Assembly: GCF_003515065.1 (NCBI RefSeq)
Contig: NZ_QXGH01000016.1
Span: 1-64,000 of the forward strand
DNA length: 64,000 nucleotides
Direction: 5' to 3'
From: Nocardioides immobilis
Lineage (GTDB): Bacteria; Actinomycetota; Actinomycetes; Propionibacteriales; Nocardioidaceae
The notes below the pieces were generated by a model. That model had not been told where the DNA came from and searched no databases. It saw only the letters and a program-made list of their open reading frames with translations. Within the stretch, counting starts at the first letter, position 1. Each line of letters begins with the position of its first letter. Positions 35,168 through 43,984 of this stretch are shown here, piece after piece. Made by a program: the position numbers and the translations under genes.

Positions 35168-36505
35168 ATGCACCAGGTGACGACCACGTTCCCGGGAGAC
35201 CAGCGCGGCTTCTTCCGCCGCCTGGTCCCGCCCACGCCGCTGTCACGCCGGCTCGCGACTCAGTCGATGCTCTTCGCGACCGGCGAGAGCACCTTCATGA
35301 CCGGGAGCGCTGTGTTCCTGACCCTCGTCGTCGGGATGTCCGCGGGCAAGGTCGGCATCGCGCTCACGATCATGGGCGTCGCGGAGTTCCTGTTCGCCTA
35401 CCCCGCCGGCCGGGTCGTCGACCGGTTCGGGCCGAAGCGGATCTGGGCGCTGTCGACCCTGGGCCGCGCCGGCGTGTTCTGCGCCCTCCCATTCGTCACC
35501 GGCTTCCAGGAGTACGTCGCCGTCGCCATCGTCTTCGCGCTGTTCGGGTCGCTCGGGGCGTCGAGCCACCAGGCCTACGTGCTCGACGTCCTGCCCCGCG
35601 GCGAGCGGGTCGAGACCCAGGCCTACATGTACTCCTGGCTCAACGTCGGCCACACCCTCGGCGCGATGCTCGGCGGGTTCGCGCTCGCGACCGACAGCCT
35701 GACCGTGATCCGGTGGACGCCGATCTTCGCCGCGGCGATGATGCTCGCCAACGCGTTCTGGGTCTCCCGACTGCCGGCAGCGCCCCACGACCTGCGGGTC
35801 GCCAGCGGCGAGCGTCGGGTCAAGCCCATCGGCCCCGGGCCCATCCGCAACGTCGGCTGGATCCTGACGACGTTCTTCATGGGCGTGCTGTGGACCAACC
35901 AGGTCCTGCTCCAGATCGTGATCCCGCTGTGGCTGGTCGAGGCGACCGACGCCCCGCACGTGCTGCTGGCCTGGCTGTTCGGCACCAACACAGTGCTCTG
36001 CATCTTCCTGCCGGCGTACACCTCCAAGGGGGTGCGCAACCTGGGCGACGCCCTGCGCTACACCTACATCTCGTCCGCGTTCTTCATCGCGTCCTGCCTC
36101 GTCACCATGGTCACCCACTCGACCGTCGGCCTGATCACCGTGCTCCTGGTCTGGCTGGGCCACCTCACCGTGACCGGGGCCGAGCTGGCGATCTCCGGCG
36201 CGAGCTGGTCGTTCGAGGCCGAGCTGTCGGATCCGGCGCGACGCGGCGAGTACCAAGGCGTCCAGGAGGTCAGCAGCGCGCTCGGCTTCCAGTGGGCGCC
36301 CGCCCTCTACACCTGGCTGGCGCTGTCGTGGGCGGGCGGCCTGGGCTGGCTGGTCATCGCCGGCATCGTGGTCCTGGCGACCCTCGGGCTGGTGCCCTCG
36401 GTGCGGATGGCCGAGCGGTTCCGCGACCGCCACTTCCCGCCCGAGCCGGAGTCGGAGCCGGAGCCGGAGCCGGCGGGGATGCACGCTCCACTCGATTTCT
36501 CTTGA
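35168..36505 (+). CDS. MFS transporter, first of a tandem pair
   Basis: The 445-aa major-facilitator permease starts at ATG 35168 after GGTGGGGTGGA. It has about 12 membrane helices and the MFS loop motif GRVVDRFGPKRIW between helices 2 and 3. The C-terminus carries an acidic Pro-Glu repeat (PEPESEPEPEPEP). It overlaps the next transporter by one base (TGATG). The pair shares signature segments (VLLAWLFGTNT, LTVTGAEL/VTVTGAEL, RRGEYQGV), so it arose by duplication. Substrate unknown; the position between menE and menA is not a strong clue. Confidence 0.85.
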   Translation: MHQVTTTFPGDQRGFFRRLVPPTPLSRRLATQSMLFATGESTFMTGSAVFLTLVVGMSAGKVGIALTIMGVAEFLFAYPAGRVVDRFGPKRIWALSTLGRAGVFCALPFVTGFQEYVAVAIVFALFGSLGASSHQAYVLDVLPRGERVETQAYMYSWLNVGHTLGAMLGGFALATDSLTVIRWTPIFAAAMMLANAFWVSRLPAAPHDLRVASGERRVKPIGPGPIRNVGWILTTFFMGVLWTNQVLLQIVIPLWLVEATDAPHVLLAWLFGTNTVLCIFLPAYTSKGVRNLGDALRYTYISSAFFIASCLVTMVTHSTVGLITVLLVWLGHLTVTGAELAISGASWSFEAELSDPARRGEYQGVQEVSSALGFQWAPALYTWLALSWAGGLGWLVIAGIVVLATLGLVPSVRMAERFRDRHFPPEPESEPEPEPAGMHAPLDFS

Positions 36506-37776
36506 TGTCAAGATACCTGCCCGAGCGGTTGCTCCGCCTGGCCGGCCCCACGTCGCTCGTCCGCCGGCTCTCCGCGCAGTCGGTGCTGTCGGCGTTCGGC
36601 GACGGCGTCTTCTTGACGGGCAGCGCGGTGTTCTTCACCCAGATCGTCGGCCTGTCGGCCGCCCAGGTCGGCCTCGGCCTCTCGATCGCCGGCGTCGCGA
36701 CGTTCGCGCTCGCCGTCCCCCTCGGCAAGCTCAGCGACCGGTACGGCGCCAAGCGGGTCTGGGCGCTCAGCTCGCTGGTCGAGGCGCTGCTCTACCTGGT
36801 GTGGCTGTCCATCGGGGACATGGGCTCGTTCGTGGCGATGATGATCGGGCTCGAACTGGTGCAGACCGCGAGCCGATCGTCGCGCAACGCCTACCGTTTC
36901 GATGTCTTCCCCCGCGAGGAGCGGGTCCGGTCCAACGCCTACTTCCGCGCGGCCCGCAACGTCGGCTACACCCTCGGCGCGCTCCTGGCCGGCATCGCGC
37001 TCGCGACCAACAGCGACGACGTCATCCGGATGGTGCCGGTCGTCACGGCCGGCCTGCTGCTGCTCAACGCCGCGCTCGTCGCCCGGCTCCCGCGCGCCGC
37101 CCACCACGTCGACACCGAGCCGCTGCTCGAGGTGGCCCTCGAGGCCTCGGGCGAGCGGCGGAGCGCACTCCGCAACCGCGGCTACGTCGTGATGTCGGTC
37201 CTCGGGGGCGTGCTGGCGACCCACCAGGTCCTGCTCAACGTCGTGATCCCGCTGTGGCTGGTCGAGGAGACCGACGCCCCCCGGGTGCTGCTGGCCTGGC
37301 TGTTCGGCACCAACACCGTGATGGCGGTGGCACTCCAGGTCGCGGCGGCCCGCGGCATCACGACCGTCGCCGACTCGCTGCGGGCGCAGCGCCGCGGCGC
37401 GTTCTTCTTCGTGCTGTCCTGCGGCATCGTCATGGTCACCCACGACACCGTGGGCTGGGTGACCATCGCGCTGGTCTGGATCGGGCACGTCACGGTCACC
37501 GGCGCCGAGCTGTTCCACTCGGCGGGCGAGTGGGGCCTCCAGGCCGAGCTCTCGGATCCCGAGCGACGCGGTGAGTACCAAGGCGTCTCCCAGCTCGGCT
37601 ACACCCTCGGCTCGGTGTGGGCGCCGGCGCTCTACACGTTCCTCGCCATGTCGTGGGGCACGCCGGGCTGGCTGGTGATCGCCGCGATCGTGCTCGTGGC
37701 CGCGGTCCTGATCCATCCCGCCGCCCGCGCGGCGGAGCGACACCTGGCCGAACAAGGCGTGACGCAACCTGCTTGA
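36505..37776 (+). CDS. MFS transporter, second of a tandem pair
   Basis: The 423-aa permease has about 12 membrane helices and the MFS motif GKLSDRYGAKRVW. It aligns along its whole length with the preceding transporter (RLSAQSVL..., NVVIPLWLVEETDAP, LLAWLFGTNTV, SDPERRGEYQGV) but lacks the acidic tail. The one-base overlap TGATG implies translational coupling, so the two may act as a heterodimer or have diverged in substrate. Confidence 0.85.
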   Translation: MSRYLPERLLRLAGPTSLVRRLSAQSVLSAFGDGVFLTGSAVFFTQIVGLSAAQVGLGLSIAGVATFALAVPLGKLSDRYGAKRVWALSSLVEALLYLVWLSIGDMGSFVAMMIGLELVQTASRSSRNAYRFDVFPREERVRSNAYFRAARNVGYTLGALLAGIALATNSDDVIRMVPVVTAGLLLLNAALVARLPRAAHHVDTEPLLEVALEASGERRSALRNRGYVVMSVLGGVLATHQVLLNVVIPLWLVEETDAPRVLLAWLFGTNTVMAVALQVAAARGITTVADSLRAQRRGAFFFVLSCGIVMVTHDTVGWVTIALVWIGHVTVTGAELFHSAGEWGLQAELSDPERRGEYQGVSQLGYTLGSVWAPALYTFLAMSWGTPGWLVIAAIVLVAAVLIHPAARAAERHLAEQGVTQPA

Positions 37777-37787
37777 ATCCCAGCATC

Positions 37788-38669
37788 ATGGCCACCGCTT
37801 CCCACTGGCTCGCAGGCGCCCGTCCGCGCACCCTCCCCGCCGCAGTCGCGCCGGTGATCGCCGGCACCGGCGTCGCGGCGTACGACGACGACGCGGTGTG
37901 GTGGAAGGCGCTGCTCGCGCTCGTGGTCAGCCTCGCGCTGCAGGTGGCGGTCAACTACGCCAACGACTACTCCGACGGCATCCGCGGGACCGATGACGAG
38001 CGGGTCGGACCGCTCCGGCTGGTCGGGTCCGGGCTCGCCTCGCCGGCCGCGGTGAAGCGGGCGGCGTTCCTGGCGTTCGGCGTCGCCGGTGTCGCGGGGC
38101 TGGTGCTCGCCGCCACCACCGCCTGGTGGCTGGTCGCCGTCGGCCTGCTCTGCGTGCTCGCGGCCTGGTTCTACACCGGCGGCTCGAAGCCCTACGGCTA
38201 CCTCGGGCTCGGCGAGGTCATGGTCTTTGTGTTCTTCGGCCTGGTCGCCGTCGTCGGCACCACCTACGTGCAGACCGAGACCTTCGGCGACAGCGGCTGG
38301 GCGGCGGTCGTCGCGGGCGCCGGCATCGGCGCGCTCGCCTGCGCGATCCTCGTCGCCAACAACCTGCGGGACATCCCCACCGACACCGTGTCGGGCAAGA
38401 TCACGCTCGCGGTCCGGCTCGGCGACCGCCGTACTCGTGGCTTCTTCGCCACGCTCGTCCTGCTCTCGGCCGGCGCCCTGGTCGGGGTCGCCGTGCTCAC
38501 GACGCCCTGGGCCCTGCTCGGCCTGCCGTTCCTCGCGTTCGCGCTGCCGGCCTGCCGGATCGTGCTCGGCGGCGCGGCCGGCCCCGGCCTGATCCCCGTG
38601 CTGCAGCAGACCGGGCTCGCCGAGCTGCTGTGGGCGGTCGGCTGCGGGATCGGGCTCGCCGCCGGGTGA
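37788..38669 (+). CDS. menA: 1,4-Dihydroxy-2-naphthoate polyprenyltransferase
   Basis: MenA attaches the polyprenyl tail to DHNA in the membrane. From ATG 37788 (MATASHWLAGARPRTLPAAVAP) it is 293 aa with about eight helices. The Mg/diphosphate motif is NDYSDGIRGTDDER (about residues 59-72); the second acidic motif is ANNLRDIPTDTVSGKITLAVRLGDR (about 188-212). It follows the MFS pair by 11 bp and is probably co-transcribed. The polyprenyl diphosphate donor would come from the synthase at 2795-3793. Confidence 0.94.
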   Translation: MATASHWLAGARPRTLPAAVAPVIAGTGVAAYDDDAVWWKALLALVVSLALQVAVNYANDYSDGIRGTDDERVGPLRLVGSGLASPAAVKRAAFLAFGVAGVAGLVLAATTAWWLVAVGLLCVLAAWFYTGGSKPYGYLGLGEVMVFVFFGLVAVVGTTYVQTETFGDSGWAAVVAGAGIGALACAILVANNLRDIPTDTVSGKITLAVRLGDRRTRGFFATLVLLSAGALVGVAVLTTPWALLGLPFLAFALPACRIVLGGAAGPGLIPVLQQTGLAELLWAVGCGIGLAAG

Positions 38670-38706
38670 CGCGGCCTGCGGGCAACGCGCCCGTGCTACC
38701 CGAAGG

Positions 38707-39003
38707 TCAGTCCGCGTCTTCCTTCGAGCGCTGCTCGGCGAGGCGCTCGGACACCTTGCCCGCGCGCGCCTCGACCTTGGCGGCGAACCCCTCCCGCTGG
38801 TGGCGCAGCAGGTAGTACGACGCGACGCCGCTGGCGATGAACGCCACGATGACCGACCAGAAGATCGCCCGGTCCACCTCGTCGCGCACGAGCGACGACC
38901 AGTCGCCGCCGCTGATCGCCAGCAGCCAGATGCCGAGCACGATGCCGAACGACCCGGCGAACAGACCGAGGCGCAGCAAGGTGTAGACCCAGAACTCCTT
39001 CAC
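38707..39003 (-). CDS. DUF4229-family small membrane protein
   Basis: The 98-aa protein has two membrane helices (about 7-28, LLRLGLFAGSFGIVLGIWLL, and 45-65, AIFWSVIVAFIASGVASYYLL). A charged C-terminal tail (about 66-98, EGFAAKVEARAGKVSERLAEQRSKEDAD) is likely helical. This layout is that of DUF4229, a family commonly found next to menA/ccsB in actinobacteria. Function unknown. Convergent with menA. Confidence 0.75.
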   Translation of the reverse strand: MKEFWVYTLLRLGLFAGSFGIVLGIWLLAISGGDWSSLVRDEVDRAIFWSVIVAFIASGVASYYLLRHQREGFAAKVEARAGKVSERLAEQRSKEDAD

Positions 39004-39081
39004 CGGTCCAGGGTAGGTGCCGGAGGAGGACTGTTCTCAATCCGTGACCACAGGTGACCAGGGACGATCTACCCTGGAGGT

Positions 39082-39300
39082 GTGCTCAAGCTGCTGGTGG
39101 TCGTCCTGGTCTTCGCGACTGTGACCTACCTCGTCGCTCGTGCGCTCCAGGAGCGCGGGACCGGCGAGCGTCCCAGCATGCCGCGGCCCAAGAGCCCGAA
39201 GCGGCCCGGCCCGCCCCCGCGGCCGGTGGCGCCGGACGACGACGAGGACTTCCTGCGCGACCTCGATCGCAAGCGGCTGAACCCGCCCGACGAGACCTGA
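39082..39300 (+). CDS. Small single-pass membrane protein
   Basis: The 72-aa product has one N-terminal helix (LKLLVVVLVFATVTYLVARAL) and a Pro-rich basic linker followed by an acidic patch (DDDEDFLRDLDRKRL). The GTG at 39082 is directly preceded by TACCCT-N6, a -10-like TANNNT hexamer, so a leaderless transcript is plausible; GGAGG sits too close to serve as a normal ribosome binding site. Ends one base before the convergent ccsB stop. Unknown role. Confidence 0.6.
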   Translation: MLKLLVVVLVFATVTYLVARALQERGTGERPSMPRPKSPKRPGPPPRPVAPDDDEDFLRDLDRKRLNPPDET

Positions 39301-39301
39301 C

Positions 39302-40327
39302 CTACTCCAGGACCGTCGTCCGCTGCACCAGCTCCGGCCCCTCGATCGCGTAGGAGTGCTGACTGGTGGACGAGAAGTAGTTGATCCCGATGAAGTTGAA
39401 CCAGAGCGTGGCCAGCCCGACCAGGGCGAGGATCGCCGCGTTGCGGCCCTTCCACCCGGCGGTCGCGCGGGCGTGCAGGTAGCAGGCGTAGACCACCCAG
39501 GTGATGAACGCCCACACCTCCTTGGGGTCCCAGTTCCAGTAGCGCGACCAGGCCTCGTGCGCCCAGATCGGCCCGGTGATGAGCACCGCGAAGGTCCACA
39601 CCGGGAACGCGAACGCGTGCACGCGGTAGGCCAGCTTGTCGAGGGTGTCGAGGCCGGGTACCCGCCTGAGCCAGCCGCCCTTGGTGGTCGAGCCTTCGCC
39701 GGCGCGCATCTTGACCAGGTACATGATCGACGCGATGCCGCCGAGCGTGAACGCTCCGGTGGCGATGACGGCGGACACGACGTGGATGACCAGCCAGTAG
39801 GAGTTGAGTGACTCCATCAGCGGCTGCACCGGCTCGTGCAGCCAGATCACCGCGACCATCAGGATCGTGAGCACGAAGCCGACGACGATCGGTGCCATCC
39901 AGTCGAGCCGGAACCGGCGGTGGAGGACGAGGTACATCAGCGTCACGACGAAGGTGCCCGAGACCGTGAACTCGTACATGTTCCCCCACGGCACCCGGTT
40001 GGGGTCCGCGGCCATCCCGCGCCCGACCATCGCGACCAGGTGGGCAGCGGCGGCGATGCAGGTCACCAGGAAGCCGAGCCGGCCGAGGAACGCGACCCGC
40101 TCGCTCGCCGTACGGCGACCGAGGTCTCGGGACGGTTGCAGCGCAACCTCCTCGACCAACGCATCGTTCTCGAGCCCACGGGTCTCGCCGACGAGCGCGG
40201 CCTCACGGGCAGCGGGCTGGCGCAGCGCCGCCCACTCCGCCAGGTGCACGAGCAGGGCGATGAAGTAGGCGAGCCCGGCCGCAGCGACGGCCTGGTTGCC
40301 GAGGGTCTCCCACGCAGCGTTGGTCAT
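39302..40327 (-). CDS. ccsB: Cytochrome c biogenesis protein CcsB/ResC (CcsA family)
   Basis: This System II protein presents heme to apocytochrome c outside the membrane, together with ResB. From ATG 40327 (MTNAAWETLG) it is 341 aa with about eight helices. The heme-handling tryptophan-rich WWD segment is YWNWDPKEVWAFITW (about residues 257-271), and WGNMYEF (about 125) is the second family motif. Conserved histidines such as IHVVSAV flank it. One-base overlap with resB (TGATG). Confidence 0.92.
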   Translation of the reverse strand: MTNAAWETLGNQAVAAAGLAYFIALLVHLAEWAALRQPAAREAALVGETRGLENDALVEEVALQPSRDLGRRTASERVAFLGRLGFLVTCIAAAAHLVAMVGRGMAADPNRVPWGNMYEFTVSGTFVVTLMYLVLHRRFRLDWMAPIVVGFVLTILMVAVIWLHEPVQPLMESLNSYWLVIHVVSAVIATGAFTLGGIASIMYLVKMRAGEGSTTKGGWLRRVPGLDTLDKLAYRVHAFAFPVWTFAVLITGPIWAHEAWSRYWNWDPKEVWAFITWVVYACYLHARATAGWKGRNAAILALVGLATLWFNFIGINYFSSTSQHSYAIEGPELVQRTTVLE

Positions 40328-41937
40328 CAGGGCAGATCTCCTTCGTCCTGCGGTGCTGCCTTCTTCAGGTCCGCGACCAGGTCGGCCAGCACCTCGGCCA
40401 GGTCGCCGTTGCCGGACCGGTCGAGCCCCGCGACCTCGACGACCGTTGTCGTCCTGCCGGCCATTGTGTCCCCGGCGTCGCCCGCGGCCACAGTACGGGC
40501 CCGCACCCACACCCGGCGCGGCCGGACGTAGAGCGACCCGCACAGGCCGATCAGGGCGAGGACCACGCCGAGGAGCGCGACCTCCTTGCCGGGCGTCTGG
40601 CTGATCTGGACCCGGACCCACGGCTTGACCCCCTCGAGGGTCACCGAGCCGAGGCCGTCGGGCAGCTTGACGGTCTCGCCGACCGAGAGGTCGACCCGGA
40701 ACGGCTTGCCGTCCTCGTCGGTGACCTGGGTGGCGTTGCTCTTGTCGAGGACGTAGATCGACTGGGACTCGCCGGTGTCGAGACCGAGGTCGCCGGTGTA
40801 GACGAGCATCGAGACCAGCGGGTTGCGGGCGTCGGGGAACACCGAGGCCGGGTCACCGTCGTAGAGGTAGAAGGTCGGGTAGAGCAGCCCCTCGAGCCCG
40901 ATCTGGCCGGGTTCCGCCGCCGCCGTCTTGACGACCCCGAACGACACGAACGACTGGTCCTGCGGCAGGAACGGCGTCGGCCCGGTGGAGGCGATGTTGC
41001 CCTCGCCGTCACGGATCGTGATCACCGGCGCGTAGCCGTGGCCGATGAGGAAGACGTCGGTGTCGTTGATCGACAACGGGTGGTTGACCCGGAGGTTGTA
41101 CTCCTGCTCCCGAGCATCGCCCTCGCGGTAGGACAGCCCCGCCCGGAAGCCCCGCGCGGTCCCGGCGCCGGCGCCGCTCTCGACCCACTCGACGTCGAAG
41201 TCCTCGACGGTGAAGTCGAACTCGTCGAGCTGCTCCGGCGTGAAGAGACCCCCGGGGTCGAAGTCGTCGTACTGGGTGAGGTTGTTGCCGAACGTCGACC
41301 CCTGCACCAGGATCACGCCGCCCTGGTAGCCGAAGAGGCCGCCGATCGCGAACCCGGCGAGGACGATCAGCACCGACAGGTGGAAGAGCAGGTTGCCGGC
41401 CTCGCGCAGGTAGCCCCGCTCGGCGCTGACCGCGTCCCCGCCCGCCGAGGCGTCCTCCGCCTTCCGCAGCCGGTAGCGCTTCCCGAGCACGGCGCGCGCC
41501 CGGGCGAGCACCTCGTCCGCCGGGAGCGCCGTCTCGTACGACGAGTGGTCCGGGAGGCGGGAGAGGTTGCGGGGCGCAGGCGGTGGCTGTGCCCGGAACG
41601 CCCGGGCGTAGACGAAGAGCCGGGGCACGATGCAGCCGACCAGCGACAGCACGAGCAGCAGGTAGATCGCCGAGAACCAGATCGAGTCGTAGACCGAGAA
41701 GAGGTCGAGCTTCTCGTAGATCGGCGTGAGGTCGGGGTGCTCGTCCTTCCAGCGGGTCACCGCGATCGCGTCGACCCCCGCCTGGGGGACCACCGAGCCG
41801 GGGATCGCGGCAAGCGCGAGCAGGAGCAGGAGGACCAGCGCCGTCCGCATCGAGGTGACCTGGCGCCAGGTCCACCGGACCAGCTCGCGCGCGGTCAGCT
41901 CGCCCCGGCCGACGGGGCGTTCGTCGGGTGAGCTCAT
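40327..41937 (-). CDS. resB: Cytochrome c biogenesis protein ResB
   Basis: ResB pairs with CcsB to export and ligate heme in System II. The 536-aa protein has three N-terminal helices (about 30-50, 85-108, 180-205), a large extracytoplasmic domain (about 210-440) and a final helix near 455-470 (EVALLGVVLALIGLCGSLYV). Then comes a cytoplasmic tail ending KKAAPQDEGDLP. Conserved segments are RWTWRQVTSMRTALVLLLLLALAAIPGS and EAGNLLFHLSVLIVLAGFAIGGLFGYQG. It begins 7 bp after the ccdA stop. Confidence 0.93.
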   Translation of the reverse strand: MSSPDERPVGRGELTARELVRWTWRQVTSMRTALVLLLLLALAAIPGSVVPQAGVDAIAVTRWKDEHPDLTPIYEKLDLFSVYDSIWFSAIYLLLVLSLVGCIVPRLFVYARAFRAQPPPAPRNLSRLPDHSSYETALPADEVLARARAVLGKRYRLRKAEDASAGGDAVSAERGYLREAGNLLFHLSVLIVLAGFAIGGLFGYQGGVILVQGSTFGNNLTQYDDFDPGGLFTPEQLDEFDFTVEDFDVEWVESGAGAGTARGFRAGLSYREGDAREQEYNLRVNHPLSINDTDVFLIGHGYAPVITIRDGEGNIASTGPTPFLPQDQSFVSFGVVKTAAAEPGQIGLEGLLYPTFYLYDGDPASVFPDARNPLVSMLVYTGDLGLDTGESQSIYVLDKSNATQVTDEDGKPFRVDLSVGETVKLPDGLGSVTLEGVKPWVRVQISQTPGKEVALLGVVLALIGLCGSLYVRPRRVWVRARTVAAGDAGDTMAGRTTTVVEVAGLDRSGNGDLAEVLADLVADLKKAAPQDEGDLP

Positions 41938-41944
41938 CCGGCAC

Positions 41945-42706
41945 TCACAGCGCGGTCTCGCCGTAGTCGACGACCTGGAGCTGGACCCACTGCACCAGGT
42001 GGTCCCACCACCCGGTCAACATCGCGACTCCGAGCAGGACGAGGAACCCGCCGCCGACCCGCATCACCCAGACCTGGTGGCGGCGCACCCAGGCGACGGC
42101 GCCGAGGGTGCGCCGGTAGGCGAGGCCGGCGAGGATGAACGGGATCCCGAGCCCGAGTGCGTAGAACAGGGAGAGCAGCGCACCGCGTGCGGCGGTCGCG
42201 TCGGCGTAGGTCAGGTTGGCGATCACGCCGTACGTCGGGCCGATGCAGGGCGTCCACCCGATCGCGAAGAGGGCACCGATCAACGGTGCGGCTCCGAGCC
42301 CGACCGCGGGGATCTTGTGGATCCGCCAGTCCCGCTGCAACCAGGGCACGACGCCGGCGAACACCAGCCCGAGCACGATCAGCATCAGGCCGAGGGCGAT
42401 CGTGATCTCGTCCTGCCACGACCGCAGCTGCGAGCTGACACCGCCGAATGCGGCGCCCAGGAGCACGAAGACGACCGCGAAGCCAAGAACGAAGAGCACC
42501 GAACCGAGGAGCATCCGCCAGCGGTGGCGGGTGGCCTCCCCGGCAGCAAGATCAGCACCGGACAGCCCGGTCGCGTAGGACATGTAGCCGGGCAGCAGCG
42601 GGATGACGCACGGGGAGAAGAAGGAGACCAGACCAGCGATCACAGCCACCGGTACGGCGAGCGTCAGAGACCCGGTCGCAGCCTGGGTCTGGAACCACTC
42701 ACCCAT
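41945..42706 (-). CDS. ccdA: Thiol-disulfide electron transporter CcdA
   Basis: CcdA carries reducing power across the membrane to the thioredoxin-like protein that keeps apocytochrome cysteines reduced. The 253-aa protein has six helices; the redox pair is the cysteine in FSPCVIPLLPGY and the one in GWTPCIGPTYG. It starts inside the last codons of the upstream tlpA-like gene (8-bp overlap), its direct partner. Confidence 0.93.
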   Translation of the reverse strand: MGEWFQTQAATGSLTLAVPVAVIAGLVSFFSPCVIPLLPGYMSYATGLSGADLAAGEATRHRWRMLLGSVLFVLGFAVVFVLLGAAFGGVSSQLRSWQDEITIALGLMLIVLGLVFAGVVPWLQRDWRIHKIPAVGLGAAPLIGALFAIGWTPCIGPTYGVIANLTYADATAARGALLSLFYALGLGIPFILAGLAYRRTLGAVAWVRRHQVWVMRVGGGFLVLLGVAMLTGWWDHLVQWVQLQVVDYGETAL

Positions 42707-43274
42707 CGGCCGACTCCGCCAGCACGTCTTCGACGACGGCCGTCAGGGTGCTCTTCGACGGCACCGGACCGTTGATCAGCGCCGCCACCCGGCCGTCGCG
42801 GTCGAGGACCCAGGTCGTGGGCGGCGCGTACGGCGCGTAGCGGCCGAACGCGTCGACGCCGGTGCTGCCGGGGTCGTAGATCGACGGGTAGTCGACACCG
42901 AGGTCGCGCTCGAACGCCGCGGCGTTCTCGGGAGCGAGGTCGCGGATGTTGATGCCGACGAACTCGGTCACGTCGGCCGGGAGCTCGGCTTCCGCCTCGA
43001 CCAGCATCGGCATCTCGGTGCGGCAGGGACCGCAGCCCGACCACCACATGTTGACGACCACGACCTGCCCACGCAGGTCCGCGAGATCGAGGTCGTCGCC
43101 CTGCACCGTCTCGCCGGCGATGTCGACCGGGTCCTCCCGATCATCGACAGCGACCTCGACGACCTTGCCGTCGCCGGGCACGTAGTCGCCGTCACCGGTG
43201 CCCGAGATGTCGGTGCAGCCAGTGAGGAGGAGAGCGCCGACGACTGCCGGCGCGGCGAAGCGGAGGATGCTCAG
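42699..43274 (-). CDS. TlpA/ResA-like thioredoxin lipoprotein, apparent CTG start
   Basis: The redox domain (about residues 55-185) has the thioredoxin-type active site WSGCGPC. It would reduce apocytochrome c or partner disulfides using electrons from CcdA. Upstream in frame there is a convincing lipoprotein signal, LSILRFAAPAVVGALLLTGC, whose first codon is CTG at 43274. No ATG, GTG or TTG occurs in this frame before it; the only conventional start (GTG 43181) would lose the signal and leave the enzyme in the cytoplasm. The CTG overlaps the preceding TGA as CTGA, echoing the GTGA/ATGA couplings all around, with GAGGAG 11 nt upstream. Product 191 aa. Confidence 0.82.
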   Translation of the reverse strand: MSILRFAAPAVVGALLLTGCTDISGTGDGDYVPGDGKVVEVAVDDREDPVDIAGETVQGDDLDLADLRGQVVVVNMWWSGCGPCRTEMPMLVEAEAELPADVTEFVGINIRDLAPENAAAFERDLGVDYPSIYDPGSTGVDAFGRYAPYAPPTTWVLDRDGRVAALINGPVPSKSTLTAVVEDVLAESADG

Positions 43275-43984
43275 GACTCGTCCAGCTCCTCGGGCGGGAG
43301 GGCGCCCTCCGGGCGCTTCTCGACGGGAGCGTCGCCGGCCGAGAACGGTGCGCTGCGGTCACCCTTCGGGATCAGGTCGATCGCCGGCTCGTGGTAGCTG
43401 ACCTGGGTCAGCCTGTCGCCCACGAAGTGGAACGAGGTGACCGAGCACAGCGTGCACTGCCGGCGCCGGGGGTCGTGCAGGAACGACCGGCCCTCCGCGT
43501 GCAGGCGGGTCGTCCAGATCGGGAGCTGGTGGGAGACGATCACGCCCTCGTGGCCGGCCGCGTCGCGTCGTACGTCGTGGACGGCGGCCATCATCCGGGT
43601 GACGATCTGCTTGTAGGGCTCGCCCCACGACGGCTTGAACGGGTTGTAGAGGTAGCGCCACAGCAGCGGGTTGCGCAGCGCGTTGTTGCCGCGGCCGAAG
43701 GTCAGGCCCTCGAACCGGTTCGTCGACTCGATCACCCGCGGCTCGAGCCCGACCTCGAGCCCGAGCTTGTCGGCGAGCGGGGCGGCTGTCTCCTGCGCGC
43801 GCTCCAGCGGGGAGGACCGGAGCACGGTGATGTCACGCGACGCGAGCGACGCCGCTGCCTTCTCGGCCATGTCCCGACCGAGGTCGGACAGGTGGAAGCC
43901 GTCGCGCCGCCCGTAGAGCACGCCGTCGGGGTTGTGCACCTCCCCGTGGCGTACCAGGTGGACGACGGTGTCGGGCGTGGCCAT
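43271..43984 (-). CDS. Histidine phosphatase (phosphoglycerate mutase-like)
   Basis: From ATG 43984 ([18 protein letters not shown]) the product is 237 aa. The catalytic RHG is at about residues 12-14; a second histidine lies in VIVSHQLPIW and the proton-donor region in SSPLERAQET. Such genes recur between hemL and ccdA/resB in actinobacteria, but the substrate is not known. One-base overlap with hemL; the stop forms CTGA with the next gene. Confidence 0.88.
   Translation of the reverse strand: MATPDTVVHLVRHGEVHNPDGVLYGRRDGFHLSDLGRDMAEKAAASLASRDITVLRSSPLERAQETAAPLADKLGLEVGLEPRVIESTNRFEGLTFGRGNNALRNPLLWRYLYNPFKPSWGEPYKQIVTRMMAAVHDVRRDAAGHEGVIVSHQLPIWTTRLHAEGRSFLHDPRRRQCTLCSVTSFHFVGDRLTQVSYHEPAIDLIPKGDRSAPFSAGDAPVEKRPEGALPPEELDES

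Noticed and set aside
38675..38695. Terminator between menA and DUF4229
   Set aside because: CGGGC-AACGC-GCCCG is only a 5-bp stem, which is expected by chance at this GC content.
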